Shown: positions 25,446 through 34,593 of the stretch, piece by piece | Position numbering within the stretch: position 1 is the first letter of the stretch | Layout: every line of letters starts with the position of its first letter | From: JAGPUQ01 sp963708735 | GTDB lineage: Bacteria; Pseudomonadota; Gammaproteobacteria; Pseudomonadales; Porticoccaceae | Assembly (NCBI GenBank): GCA_963708735.1 | Contig: CAVPTW010000024.1 | Span: 62,001 to 126,000 of the forward strand | Length of the DNA: 64,000 bases | Reading direction: 5' to 3' | Notes under the pieces: model-generated | What the model was told of the DNA's origin: nothing | The model's input: only the letters and a program-made list of their open reading frames with translations | The model's database searches: none | Translations under genes and position numbers: made by a program

Positions 25446-26875
25446 AGTTCAGTGCTCCGGTCGCGGGCGCCGACGCGCAACGGCGCCAGCAGATTTTCAA
25501 AGTGACGCCGGATGGCCCCGTCCCAATTAGCGAGAAAGCGCGCCAGATCGCGGCGCCGCGCGCGGCGGAAGCACCAGTCGCAGCGGTGCAGGCGCATCGC
25601 ATCCAGGTCGATCAGCAGCAATTGCCGGCGGGTGCTTTCGACCAGGAAATTACTGGCCTTGAGATCGCCGTGACTGACGCGGGCCGCCGCCAGACTGGCG
25701 AAGATGTCGAGCAGGGCGCGGTCGAGCCAGTCCGGAATCACCGCTTCTCCCTGTTGCCGCAACCAGTCCTGCAAGGGCACTCCCGGGCTGTATGCGCTGA
25801 TCAGGCAGGCGCTGCGGCGCAGCGGTCCGAACCGGTGCTCCAGCAGTGCCAGGGGTTGCGGTGTGGCTACTCCCAGCAGCGCGAGCATGTTGGCGTTTTG
25901 CCAGGATACCCAGGCCCGCGAGCGCCGCAGCGCGCGGCCGAGGCCGTGGCGCCAATCCTTGATATTGTAGCGTTTCACCACCAGGTCCGCGCCCGCGCCG
26001 GTGATCCGCACCACGGATGCGGTGTTGCCGTCCTTGAGCCATTGGCCGGCGGCGAGTTCTGATTCGGGCGCGGCCAGCAGCGCGCCAAGGCCGGGGTCGG
26101 TGTGGTCGCGGCGGCGCACGACAAGGCGGTTCCAGCCCCGCTCGGCGACGAATTCGCCGCAGGTGCGCAGGCATTTGCCGCGGTAGTCGCGCAGCCGCCG
26201 CTGCCGCGCCCGGCACACTTCCCGGGCGAGCGCCGCCGGATCGGGTGGCGGTGTGCCGTAGGCCGGCAGCAGGGCGAGCAGGCGTTGGTCCCAGCGCGGT
26301 TCGAACTGGGCCAGAAACAGCGCCAGATTGGCGCGCCAGGCATCTTTCTTCCGCGCCGGATGTATCCCCGCGCCGTCGATGACATAGGGTGTGTTACCCG
26401 AAAACAGAAAGTTGTCGAGATGGGGGTCGGCCTGGATCAGGTGCGCGCGATGCAGCGTGCCCAGCAGTGCGAGCGTCGCGGCGATATCGACTTCGGCGTC
26501 CGGCGCGGTTCGATTGCGGATGTGCTGCGCCAGGCCTTGCGCTCCGGGCAGCAACTCGGTGGCCAGCAGCCAGGCGCCGGGGAGCTGATGCAGCCAGCGC
26601 AGCGCCGGTGTAGGGATGCCGGCGGCGTACAGCCGCTCCAGGCCGGCGTGCTCGCGCGCGTGGTCCCGGGCGTGGAAGAACAGTTTCACCAGTACGCGGT
26701 CATCACCCCGCGCGGCGCTGAACACCAGTCTCCGTCCGGGCAGGTGGCGGTGGATTGCTTCCCCGACCAGGAATTCCCCGTTCCCGAGGGCGAGGCGGAA
26801 CGGCCCGAGTGCGCCGCCAGGTGTCGCACGCAGCGCGTCGATGGTGGTGTCCATCGCTGTCACAGGTGTGCTCAC
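25010..26875 (-). CDS. Two-domain LPS kinase-like protein with suspicious C-terminal read-through
   Basis: GTG start at 26875 (GTGA overlap with the upstream kinase stop, GGAG 6 nt before). Two kinase-like halves: about 20-250 (VLVKLFFHARDHAREH, LIQADPHLDNFLFSG, YVIDGAGIHPARKKD) and about 270-475 (DLVVKRYNIKDWRHG, VSHGDLKASNFLVE, LLIDLDAMRLHR). Such proteins occur beside waaP in Pseudomonas at about 480 aa. Here the frame does not stop until 25010 (621 aa), covering 436 bp of the carbamoyltransferase gene. A stop in a neighbouring frame at 25449 would give about 475 aa, so a 1-nt frameshift near 25455-25500 is likely. Function in core phosphorylation is inferred. Confidence 0.78.
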   Translation of the reverse strand: MSTPVTAMDTTIDALRATPGGALGPFRLALGNGEFLVGEAIHRHLPGRRLVFSAARGDDRVLVKLFFHARDHAREHAGLERLYAAGIPTPALRWLHQLPGAWLLATELLPGAQGLAQHIRNRTAPDAEVDIAATLALLGTLHRAHLIQADPHLDNFLFSGNTPYVIDGAGIHPARKKDAWRANLALFLAQFEPRWDQRLLALLPAYGTPPPDPAALAREVCRARQRRLRDYRGKCLRTCGEFVAERGWNRLVVRRRDHTDPGLGALLAAPESELAAGQWLKDGNTASVVRITGAGADLVVKRYNIKDWRHGLGRALRRSRAWVSWQNANMLALLGVATPQPLALLEHRFGPLRRSACLISAYSPGVPLQDWLRQQGEAVIPDWLDRALLDIFASLAAARVSHGDLKASNFLVESTRRQLLLIDLDAMRLHRCDWCFRRARRRDLARFLANWDGAIRRHFENLLAPLRVGARDRSTELWRSSYWASRAPSAMIPRPRFTVTVIWLRRPRKNASSAPSTPGTGCRWKPRASACAKPASRRATSMWWRCPWRRFRSARRRAGTSRAATGTPPTGHWTRWSTAIAAIAAIASASSNCSAPWASIPRGSNSIRSNIISRTRAALTI

Positions 26876-27642
26876 CCTTTGCTCCGGGCAATGCGCCGCG
26901 CCAGCGCCGCGCGCTCCAGGCGCAGGCCGCGCCGGGCGCTGTAGGCGTCGAGCAGGGTTTCGCGCAGTCCCGGGTCGAGTGCCGGGCAGTGGCGAAACAA
27001 GGTGTCGAGATCGCGCAGACTGCCCCAGCGCTGCCAGGTGCGCTTGCATTTTTCGAGATCGATCAGGCACAGCGGCACCGGATTCTGGCTGCCGTCGTCG
27101 CCGAGAAAGGCGTCCCGCGCCACGAACAGATGTTTGGGGTACAGGCAGCCGTGGCGCCAGCCGGCGGCATGGAGCTGACCGAGCAGCGCGCCCGCCGCGG
27201 CGGCGAAGTGCTCCCGCGGCGCCGCTTTCTGCGTCTGTGCCAGCCAGGTATCCAGATCGAGGTAGGCGTCGAGGGCACGGGTGAGCAGCAGGGCGCGGTC
27301 GTCGCCCGGGCGGCGGTCGCGGCCGAAGGCGATGGCCTCCAGTGTCGGGATTTCGATGCGCGCGAGGGCGTGGATGCCGAGCCATTCGCGCTGTGCGAGC
27401 GGAATGCCCCGCAGCCAGTGGCGCGGTGTGCGGCAATTGAAATTGCGCTGGCGCTTCAGGTAATAGCGGCGGCGGTCCGCACCCGCGCCGAGTTCCAGCA
27501 CTCCGACCTCACTGGTGCCGCCGCGCGCGCTGTTGGGGGCTTCGACGCCAATCACGCTGGCCTCCCAGAGGGCATCGAATCCGTCGAGCCCGTGACGCGC
27601 CAACAGGGCGCGCTCGGCCGGGGCGATGATGAGCGTCACCAT
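26872..27642 (-). CDS. LPS core kinase, WapP/InaA-like
   Basis: 256 aa. Small kinase of the LPS-kinase superfamily: RRYYLKRQRNFNCRTP (conserved Lys), EWLGIHALARIEIPTLEAIAFG, AAGWRHGCLYPKHLFV (catalytic loop, His-Gly instead of His-Asp) and LCLIDLEKCKRTWQRW (Mg-binding Asp region). The WYYLKRQ-type start resembles Pseudomonas WapP, which acts with WaaP on inner-core heptoses. The stop overlaps the next kinase start by 4 nt and the start lies 28 bp after waaP, so tight co-expression is expected. Confidence 0.86.
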   Translation of the reverse strand: MVTLIIAPAERALLARHGLDGFDALWEASVIGVEAPNSARGGTSEVGVLELGAGADRRRYYLKRQRNFNCRTPRHWLRGIPLAQREWLGIHALARIEIPTLEAIAFGRDRRPGDDRALLLTRALDAYLDLDTWLAQTQKAAPREHFAAAAGALLGQLHAAGWRHGCLYPKHLFVARDAFLGDDGSQNPVPLCLIDLEKCKRTWQRWGSLRDLDTLFRHCPALDPGLRETLLDAYSARRGLRLERAALARRIARSKG

Positions 27643-27670
27643 GGTCAGCGTGCCCCGCGCGCGGATCGGA

Positions 27671-28480
27671 TCATGGGTGATAACCCTTGCGCACCCCTTT
27701 GCGGTGCAGCGCGCGCGCGCGGCGGTCCAGCGCGCGCCACCGATGTTGTTGCAGGAGATCGCGCAGCGGCGTATCGGTGTAGACGCGCAGAAACTGAAGC
27801 TCGTCCCGCGCGGTGGCGCCCGCCTGGCGCGCGGAATAACACAGGCTGGCGAGATCCTTGCGGCGCCAGCGCCAGGGGGTGCGGCGGCGGATCTGCATGC
27901 GGTGGAGGTCGATCAGGTAGAGCGGTCGCGCGGCGGGCGGCTGGCTGAGTGCGGCGGGTGAGGCGTCCAGCAGGAAGTGGCACAGATAGTAATCGCGGTG
28001 ATTGATGCCGTTGGCGTGCAAGGTACGGGTGATGGTGGCGAGCTTGCGGATCAGTCGCCGGCGCTCGGCAATTCCCAGCGCCGCCAGCCCGCCGCGCGCG
28101 CAGAAGGTTTCCAGATCGACGCTGGGTTCGAGTGCTTCGGTGATGAGAAACGACAGGCGCCGCGCGGGATTGCCGCCGCGCTGCCCGAAAGCCACCGGCG
28201 TCATGGTGGCGACACCCAGCTCTTGGAGCCGGTGGATGGCGCGCCATTCGCGTTGTGCGCCCAGCACCGGCAGGTGCAGGCGCAGCAGATTCTTGGCGAC
28301 TTCGCGCCAGCCGATGCCGCGATGGATCTTGGCGAAGTAGGCGCGCCCGCCGAGTTCGAAGCGCAGGGTGCGACGGCCTTCGAGGGCGCGGTAGGTCTCG
28401 CCCTCGAGCTTGGTCACCTCGACAAAGGGATCGCGCCCGGCCCAGGCACGGGCGAGCTCGCCGGTGACCACGGGCTTCAC
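27671..28480 (-). CDS. waaP: LPS core heptose I kinase
   Basis: 269 aa, the size of Pseudomonas WaaP (RfaP). RTLRFELGGRAYFAKIHRGIGWREVAKNL carries the ATP-binding Lys and the family-typical basic stretch; GINHRDYYLCHFLLD is the catalytic loop with HRDxxxxH; YLIDLHRMQIRRRTPWRWRRKDLASL is the metal-binding Asp region. WaaP phosphorylates heptose I in the cytoplasm before LPS export and is important for outer-membrane integrity. The GTG start overlaps the waaG stop (GTGA). Placement between waaG and a WapP-like gene is the Pseudomonas order. Confidence 0.94.
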   Translation of the reverse strand: MKPVVTGELARAWAGRDPFVEVTKLEGETYRALEGRRTLRFELGGRAYFAKIHRGIGWREVAKNLLRLHLPVLGAQREWRAIHRLQELGVATMTPVAFGQRGGNPARRLSFLITEALEPSVDLETFCARGGLAALGIAERRRLIRKLATITRTLHANGINHRDYYLCHFLLDASPAALSQPPAARPLYLIDLHRMQIRRRTPWRWRRKDLASLCYSARQAGATARDELQFLRVYTDTPLRDLLQQHRWRALDRRARALHRKGVRKGYHP

Positions 28481-29607
28481 GTCGGCCTCCGCGCGCCGGG
28501 GACGAGCTGTTCGATCAGCGCGGCGGCGCGCTCGGGCAGGCCGTAGATGTCGGCAGTCGCGGCCCAGGCGAGGGCGCGCGCGCGCAAGGCGCTGCGGTCG
28601 GCCGTGAGCAGGGCCGCGAGCGCGTGGTCGAAAGCGTCCTGCCCATAGGGCTCGGGTAACACGGCGCCGGCGCCGGCCTCGGCGACATAGTGGGCGTAGC
28701 CGCAGTTGGCGGTGGTGAGTACCGGCAGTCCCGCCACCAGCGCTTCCAGCAATACGGTGCCGGTGTTTTCGCTGTAGGCGGGGTGGACCAGCAGGTCGGC
28801 ACCCTGCAGAAAGCGGGGGATGTCGTCGCGACCGGCGAAGAATCGCACCCGTCCGGCCACGCCGAGGCGCCGCGCCAGACGTTGAAAGGTCGCGGGGTCG
28901 TCCTGACCGATCACGAACAACTGTACATCCGCGTACTCCGCAGGCAGCGCCGCCAGCCCGCGGAGTACGCGGTCGAGGCCCTTGGTCCGGAATCCCGAGC
29001 CGATCATCAGCAGCAGCGGACGGGATGCGCCGAGGCTGAATTCAGCGCGGAACGTTGCGCGCACCAGCGCGGCATCGGGCGGCGCGCGCCGACTCGGGTC
29101 GATACCGGGCGGCAGCAAATGAAAGCGCTCGGCCGGGGTGCCATGATGGCGCCTGAACAGCGGTTCCTGCACCGACGAGAGCGTGAGTATCCGGGTGCGC
29201 GCGGCCGGACCAAACACCGCCGCCTCGTACTGCGCGAAATGCCGGTAGCGTGGCGACAGGCGGTACAGCGGTCCGCGCTGCGTGTGGGCCTTGTGGGCGT
29301 AGCAGGGGTCGGCGGCGTAATAGATATCGAGCCCGGGCATCTTGTTGAAGCCGACCACCGCGTCCACCGGCTGCCGCGCCAGGTGCGCGGCGAGCGCGCG
29401 GCTGAAATGGCGATAGCGCGCGGGGCTGGTGAAACCGCGGTCGGGAAGACGCACCACCTCCAGATCGGCGGGCGGCTCGCCGTTCCAGCTCAGCACAAAC
29501 ACCCGCACGCGGTGGCCGCGAGCCTGGCAGGCGCGCGCAATGCGCAGAAAATCCCGCTGCAAGCCGCCGTAGGGAAAGTATTTGTAGAGGCAGAAGGCGA
29601 GTTGCAT
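28477..29607 (-). CDS. waaG: LPS core glycosyltransferase WaaG-type (GT4)
   Basis: 376 aa. GT-B fold: FCLYKYFPYGGLQRDFLRIA N-terminus, VVGFNKMPGLDIYYAADPCY, a nucleotide-binding LLLMIGSGFRTKGLDRVL, and the catalytic HPAYSENTGTVLLEALVAGLPVLTT region with the conserved E-x7-E. WaaG transfers the first outer-core hexose (glucose in enterics, a galactosamine-type sugar in Pseudomonas) to heptose II; which donor is used here cannot be told. It lies between waaF (18 bp upstream) and waaP (4-nt overlap). Confidence 0.95.
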   Translation of the reverse strand: MQLAFCLYKYFPYGGLQRDFLRIARACQARGHRVRVFVLSWNGEPPADLEVVRLPDRGFTSPARYRHFSRALAAHLARQPVDAVVGFNKMPGLDIYYAADPCYAHKAHTQRGPLYRLSPRYRHFAQYEAAVFGPAARTRILTLSSVQEPLFRRHHGTPAERFHLLPPGIDPSRRAPPDAALVRATFRAEFSLGASRPLLLMIGSGFRTKGLDRVLRGLAALPAEYADVQLFVIGQDDPATFQRLARRLGVAGRVRFFAGRDDIPRFLQGADLLVHPAYSENTGTVLLEALVAGLPVLTTANCGYAHYVAEAGAGAVLPEPYGQDAFDHALAALLTADRSALRARALAWAATADIYGLPERAAALIEQLVPGARRPT

Positions 29608-29625
29608 GTCCGGGGCGGCACGCTG

Positions 29626-30660
29626 TCAGTGCGCCGCTAGCAGCCGGTCGGCGGCGGCGAGCACCAGTGCGGGGCTCAGGTCATTCAGGCACTTGAGGTG
29701 ACCCTTGGGACATTCGCGCTGGAAGCAGGGGCCGCAATCCACCGGGATCGACAGCGTCTGCGCCCGGGCCGAAAGCGGCGGCGTGAACGCCGGACTGCTG
29801 GAGCCGTACACCACGATCAGGGGGCGGTCGAGGGCGGCGGCGATGTGCATCAGTCCCGAGTCGTTGCTTACCACCAGGTCCGCCCCCGCGAGCAGGTCGA
29901 GGGCGTCGGCGAGTTCGGTGGTGCCGGCCAGATTGTAGGCCTGCGCTTTCAGGGCGGTGAGCAGGTGTTCGACGATGGCATCCGTCACCGGCCGGTCGCG
30001 CTCCGAACCCAGCAGCCAGATCTGCCAGCCGCGCTCGGCGTAGGTACTGGCGAGGCTCGCGTAGTGGGCTTCCGGCCAGCGCTTCGAGGGGCCGAATTCG
30101 GCGCCCGGACAGAGTGCCAGCACGGGGCGTTCGGGGTCGAGCGCGAACTGTTCGCGCAGCGCCGCGAGCCGCTGCGGATCGGCGCGCAGCCGGGGGCGGG
30201 GCAGTGGCTCCGGCAGCGGCCGTCCAGCGGGATAGGCGAGGGCGACGCAACGTTCGACCATGCGCGGGTATTTGCGCGGGTCCAGCAGCCGGATGTCGTT
30301 GAGCAGCCAGAAGCGCCACTCGCCGCGCCAGCCGGTGCGCAGCGGGATGCCGGCAAAAGCCGGGATCAGCGCCGACTTGAAGGAGTTGGGCAGCACGATG
30401 GCCTGGTCGAAGCGCTTGGGTTCGAGCGCGCGCGCCAGCGCGAAGCGGCCGCCGAGATTCAGTTCGCCGTGAGCGAAGGACAGGTCTATGGCGGCGTCCA
30501 CTTCGGGCATGCGCGCCAGCAGCGGCCGGCTCCAGGCGGGGGCCAGCACCGTGATGCGGCATCCCGGCTGGCGCTGGCGCAACGCCATGAACAGGGCCTG
30601 GGACATCACCATGTCCCCGATCCAGGCCGCGCCTATCACCAGAATGTTGGGTCCGGTCAT
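29626..30660 (-). CDS. waaF: LPS heptosyltransferase II
   Basis: 344 aa, GT9. The start NILVIGAAWIGDMVMSQALFMALRQ and VLPNSFKSALIPAFAGIPLRTGWRGE are strongly WaaF-like, as are LCPGAEFGPSKRWPEAHYA, VVSNDSGLMHIAAALDRPLIVVYGSSSP and the C-terminal CGPCFQRECPKGHLKCLND Cys cluster. It adds the second heptose of the inner core. The ATG at 30660 lies 22 bp after the ilvE stop; the longer upstream extension has no homology-like content. Confidence 0.96.
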   Translation of the reverse strand: MTGPNILVIGAAWIGDMVMSQALFMALRQRQPGCRITVLAPAWSRPLLARMPEVDAAIDLSFAHGELNLGGRFALARALEPKRFDQAIVLPNSFKSALIPAFAGIPLRTGWRGEWRFWLLNDIRLLDPRKYPRMVERCVALAYPAGRPLPEPLPRPRLRADPQRLAALREQFALDPERPVLALCPGAEFGPSKRWPEAHYASLASTYAERGWQIWLLGSERDRPVTDAIVEHLLTALKAQAYNLAGTTELADALDLLAGADLVVSNDSGLMHIAAALDRPLIVVYGSSSPAFTPPLSARAQTLSIPVDCGPCFQRECPKGHLKCLNDLSPALVLAAADRLLAAH

Positions 30661-30682
30661 CGCCGCCGGCCTGGCGTTGTAG

Positions 30683-31612
30683 TCAATCGGCGACCGGTGC
30701 CAGCCATTCCGGATGGGCGGCGAGACGACCGCGCACCGCATCGAAATACAGTTGCTGCAGGCGCGTGGTGATCGGTCCGCGCGCGCCGGCGCCGATCACC
30801 CGGTTGTCGAGCTCGCGGATCGGCAGCACTTCGGCGGCGGTGCCGGTGAAAAAGGCTTCATCCGCGATATAGATTTCATCGCGGGTGATGCGTTTTTCGC
30901 GGACTTCGTAACCGCATTCGTGGGCCAGTTGAATCACGGTGTCGCGGGTGATGCCGTCGAGACAGGAGGTCAGCTCGGGGGTGTAGAGCACGCCGCGATT
31001 GACCACGAAAATATTCTCGCCGCTGCCTTCCGCGACATAGCCTTCGGGATCGAGCAGCAGTGCTTCGTCGTAGCCGTCCTGCAGCGCTTCGCGCAGCGCC
31101 ATCATCGAGTTGGTGTAGTTGCCGGTCGCCTTCGCCTTGCACATGGTGATGTTGACGTGATGGCGCGTGATGGACGAGGTGCGGATGCGGATGCCCTGCT
31201 CCAGCGCCTCGGGACTCATGTAGGAGGGCCATTCCCAGGCGGCGACGGCAACGTGGGTGCGCAGGCCGTCGGCGCGCAGGCCCATGCCCTCGGAGCCGAG
31301 AAACGCCAGCGGCCGGATATAGCCTTCACGCAGATTGTTGGCGCGCACGACCTGGCGCTGGGCCTCGTTCAGGGTCTTGCGGTCGAAGGGCATTTGCATG
31401 CCGACGATCTTCGCGGAGTTGAACAGCCGGTTGGTGTGATCTTCCAGACGGAAAATCGCCGTGCCGCGACTGTCGGTGTGATAGGCGCGCACACCTTCGA
31501 ACACACCCATGCCGTAGTGCAGGGTGTGAGTCAGCACATGGACCTGCGCCTCGCGCCAGGGCACCAGTTGGCCATCGAACCAGATAAACCCGTCGCGGTC
31601 GGCAAAAGACAT
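30683..31612 (-). CDS. ilvE: Branched-chain amino acid aminotransferase
   Basis: 309 aa. PLP class IV fold: HTLHYGMGVFEGVRAY, RLEDHTNRLFNSAKI, the PLP Lys in CKAKATGNYTNSM, DEALLLDPEGYVAEGSGENIFVV and FFTGTAAEVLPIREL. It catalyses the last transamination in Leu/Ile/Val synthesis. ilvE next to waaF and glnE is a known gene order in Pseudomonas, so co-transcription with LPS genes is positional rather than functional. Confidence 0.97.
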   Translation of the reverse strand: MSFADRDGFIWFDGQLVPWREAQVHVLTHTLHYGMGVFEGVRAYHTDSRGTAIFRLEDHTNRLFNSAKIVGMQMPFDRKTLNEAQRQVVRANNLREGYIRPLAFLGSEGMGLRADGLRTHVAVAAWEWPSYMSPEALEQGIRIRTSSITRHHVNITMCKAKATGNYTNSMMALREALQDGYDEALLLDPEGYVAEGSGENIFVVNRGVLYTPELTSCLDGITRDTVIQLAHECGYEVREKRITRDEIYIADEAFFTGTAAEVLPIRELDNRVIGAGARGPITTRLQQLYFDAVRGRLAAHPEWLAPVAD

Positions 31613-31638
31613 CGGAATGCACTCCTCGAAAATGTGTC

Positions 31639-31694
31639 GTGGAAACTATCTTGTGAAAACCATCTAGTGGAAACCATCTTGTGGAGACCAGTTC
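31639..31694. repeat. Four tandem 14-bp units between glnE and ilvE
   Basis: Units of the form GTGGAAACCATCTT begin at 31639, 31653, 31667 and 31681, each with 0-4 mismatches to the others. They fill most of the 83-bp gap between the glnE stop (31696) and the ilvE start (31612), so they lie in the inferred ilvE 5' leader on the minus strand. Confidence 0.85.
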
Positions 31695-31695
31695 G

Positions 31696-34590
31696 TTACC
31701 CGCCCAGGAGGCGCTCCCAGATGGCGGTGACCGCGGCCCGCGGCGCGGCGAACTCCGCCGCGGGAACCACGCCGGGCTGACGCTGCAATTGCAGCCGATG
31801 TGCCGCCGCGCGGTAGGCCTTGTAGGCTTCCCGCAGGGTTTCCGTGTCAGTAGCAGACAAGACACCGGCCTCCGCCAGATCACCGAGGATACGAATGTTA
31901 TCGGTCCAGCGGGTGAGTTCCGGGTGGCGGTGGGACTCGGCCAAGACGGCAAATTGAACCATAAATTCGATATCCACGATACCGCCGGCATCCTGCTTCA
32001 GGTCAAACAGATCCTGGTTTTGCACGGTGGCTTCCGATGCCAGATGGGCGCGCATTTTGGCGCGCATGGCGTTGACTTCGCGGGCGAGCTCGGCGCGGTC
32101 GCGCGGACGGCACAGCACATGGTGGCGCACGGCGGCGAAGCGTTCAGCCAGCGCGGTGCTGCCGGCGACGGGTCGCGCGCGCACCAGCGCCTGATGCTCC
32201 CAGACCCAGGCGCTCTCGGCTTGATAGCGTGCAAATGCGTCACAGGACGACACCAGCAGCCCCGAGTTGCCCGAGGGCCGCAGGCGCATATCCACCTCAT
32301 ACAGGGCGCCCGAGGCGGTGCGGGTGCTCAGGATGTGGATGATGCGCTGGCCGAGGCGGGCAAAAAACTGCTCGTTGCTCAGCGGGTGCGCGCCGCTGGT
32401 GGCCAATGTCGGATCGGCATCGTGAAGAAACACCAGATCCAGGTCTGAGTCGTGCGCCAGCTCGATGCCGCCCAGCTTGCCGTAGCCGACCACGAGGAAG
32501 CCGGGTGCGGTCCCCGTCGCGGTGATCGGGTGGCCGTGGCGCGCGACCAGTTGCGCGCGGGCGAATGTAACGACTTCCTCGAGAATCGCTTCGGCAAGCC
32601 AGCTGAGGTAGTCGCTCACCTTCATCAGCGGCAGCGCGCCGGTGATCTCGGCGGCGGCCACGCGCAGCGCATGAGCGCGGCGGAAGTAGCGCAGCGCCTC
32701 CATGCGAGTTTCCAGGTCGTCGTCCGGCACCCGTTCGAGATGACGGCTCAGCTCGGTGGCGATGCCGGCGCGGTCGGGCGGCGCGTACAGGGTGGCGGGA
32801 TCGAGCAATTCATCCAGCAGGGCCGGGTAGTGCGCCAACTCGTCGGCGACCCAGGGGCTGGCCGCGCACAGCCGCACCAGTTGGCGCCGCGCGCCCGGAT
32901 TCTCGCTCAACAGCGTGAGATAGACGCTGCGGCGCGCCACCGCCTCGACCACGGTGCTCACCCGGTACAGGGTTTCCGCGCCCTCGGCGCTGCACTCGAC
33001 AATCAGCAGCGGCATCAGGTGATCGAGACGGCTCCGGGCGTCCGCCGCCATGGCCTGCACGCCACGGCTGCGGTGCAGCTGTTGCAGGACTTCGGCCGCC
33101 CGTGCCGCCGCGGCGCCGTAGCCGAGCGCCGCCAGCTCGTCCGCCGGCGGATCTGCGGCCGCCGCCAGCAGCCAGATACCGCGCGCGCGGTCGTCGTCGG
33201 CGCCCGCCGTTTCCGCCGGCGCTACCACGGCGTCAAACAGGGTGCGCACCTGGGTTCGCACCGCATCCAGTGCGGCGGCGAACCCCGTCCAGTCCGGATA
33301 ACCCATCAGCGCCGCCAGACGCTCGCGATCCGCAGGCTCCGTGGGCAGGGTCTGGGTCTGCCGATCGCGCCAGGCCTGGAGGGCGTGTTCGGTGTTGCGC
33401 AGGAACACATAGGCGTCCCACAGGCGCGCGCCGGCGCGGTCCGGGAGCAATGCGTCGCGGTCGATCAGATCGAGCACCGTGCGCAACTGCTGGGTCTGGA
33501 AGCGGCGGTCGCGACCGCCCCGGATCAACTGAAAGGCCTGGGCGATGAACTCGATCTCGCGGATGCCGCCGGCGCCGAGCTTGATGTTGCCGGCCATGTC
33601 GCGGCGCGCCACTTCGCGATTGATCAGCGCCTTCATGTCGCGCAGCGACTGGATCGCGGAGTAGTCGATGTATTTGCGATAGGTAAAAGCCCGCAGCAGA
33701 TCGAGCAGACGCGTCGCCGCCGCGGGGTCGCCGCTCACCGCGCGCGCCTTGATCATGGCGTAGCGCTCCCAGTCGCGGCCCTGGGTCTGGTAGTACTCGG
33801 CGAGGGCATCGAAATTCGCCACCAGGGCGCCGCTGTCGCCGTACGGACGCAGCCGCATGTCGACCCGGAATACAAAACCCTCGGCGGTGTGCTGATCCAG
33901 GGCCTGGATCAGTTTGCGGCCCAGGCGCAGGAAAAATTCCTGATTGTCGAGCACGCGCGTCGCGCCCCCGGCGAAGGGGACGGTCTCGCCCCCTTCCGGA
34001 TAAGCGAAGATCAGATCGATGTCGGACGAGAGATTGAGTTCACCGCCGCCCAGCTTGCCCATGGCGAGCACCAGGAGCTGCTGTGGCTGGCCGGAGTCGG
34101 CGCCCATGGGCGTGCCCCAGAGCCGGCAGGCTTCGGCGTAGAGAAAGGCCAGCGCGCCGCGAATACAGGCTTCCGCGAGCGCCGAGAGCGCGGCCATGGT
34201 GCTTTCAAGATCTGCGCTGCGGGTGAGATCGCCCCAGACGATGCGCAGCATTTCGAGATTGCGAAAGCGGCGCAGGCGGCGGCCGAGTTCGGCCGCGTCG
34301 GGGCAGCCGGCAAGCGCGGTCGCGAGATCGGTTTCGATCGAGTCCGGTGCCCGCGCCTTCGCGAGTTCGCCCCGCTCCGCCAGATCGAGGAACGCATCCG
34401 GTTGCCGGCAGCACACGCTCGCCGCGAACTCGCTCCCCGACCAGACCCACCGTAACGCGCGCGCGAACTCCGGGTCGGCGCGCAGGGCGGCGAGGCGCTC
34501 GCGTGCCGCCGGCGCGGCATCGAAAAACTGTTCGAGCTGGCGCGCGAACAGGGCCTCGCGGTCGGCCGAGAGCGCCATCCTGACCGGCAC
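31696..34590 (-). CDS. glnE: Bifunctional glutamine synthetase adenylyltransferase / deadenylylase
   Basis: 964 aa from the GTG at 34590, or 960 from the ATG at 34578; the start is ambiguous because AGG is immediately before the ATG. Two nucleotidyltransferase domains each carry the GxG...DxD signature: N-terminal LAMGKLGGGELNLSSDIDLIF (deadenylylation) and C-terminal VGYGKLGGIELAHDSDLDLVF (adenylylation), each followed by VDMRLRP. The AGGIREIEFIAQ and AGGIVDIEFMVQ helical blocks also match. It adjusts glutamine synthetase activity through PII signals. It begins 3 nt after the ATPase gene stop. Confidence 0.97.
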   Translation of the reverse strand: MPVRMALSADREALFARQLEQFFDAAPAARERLAALRADPEFARALRWVWSGSEFAASVCCRQPDAFLDLAERGELAKARAPDSIETDLATALAGCPDAAELGRRLRRFRNLEMLRIVWGDLTRSADLESTMAALSALAEACIRGALAFLYAEACRLWGTPMGADSGQPQQLLVLAMGKLGGGELNLSSDIDLIFAYPEGGETVPFAGGATRVLDNQEFFLRLGRKLIQALDQHTAEGFVFRVDMRLRPYGDSGALVANFDALAEYYQTQGRDWERYAMIKARAVSGDPAAATRLLDLLRAFTYRKYIDYSAIQSLRDMKALINREVARRDMAGNIKLGAGGIREIEFIAQAFQLIRGGRDRRFQTQQLRTVLDLIDRDALLPDRAGARLWDAYVFLRNTEHALQAWRDRQTQTLPTEPADRERLAALMGYPDWTGFAAALDAVRTQVRTLFDAVVAPAETAGADDDRARGIWLLAAAADPPADELAALGYGAAAARAAEVLQQLHRSRGVQAMAADARSRLDHLMPLLIVECSAEGAETLYRVSTVVEAVARRSVYLTLLSENPGARRQLVRLCAASPWVADELAHYPALLDELLDPATLYAPPDRAGIATELSRHLERVPDDDLETRMEALRYFRRAHALRVAAAEITGALPLMKVSDYLSWLAEAILEEVVTFARAQLVARHGHPITATGTAPGFLVVGYGKLGGIELAHDSDLDLVFLHDADPTLATSGAHPLSNEQFFARLGQRIIHILSTRTASGALYEVDMRLRPSGNSGLLVSSCDAFARYQAESAWVWEHQALVRARPVAGSTALAERFAAVRHHVLCRPRDRAELAREVNAMRAKMRAHLASEATVQNQDLFDLKQDAGGIVDIEFMVQFAVLAESHRHPELTRWTDNIRILGDLAEAGVLSATDTETLREAYKAYRAAAHRLQLQRQPGVVPAAEFAAPRAAVTAIWERLLGG

Positions 34591-34593
34591 CGG

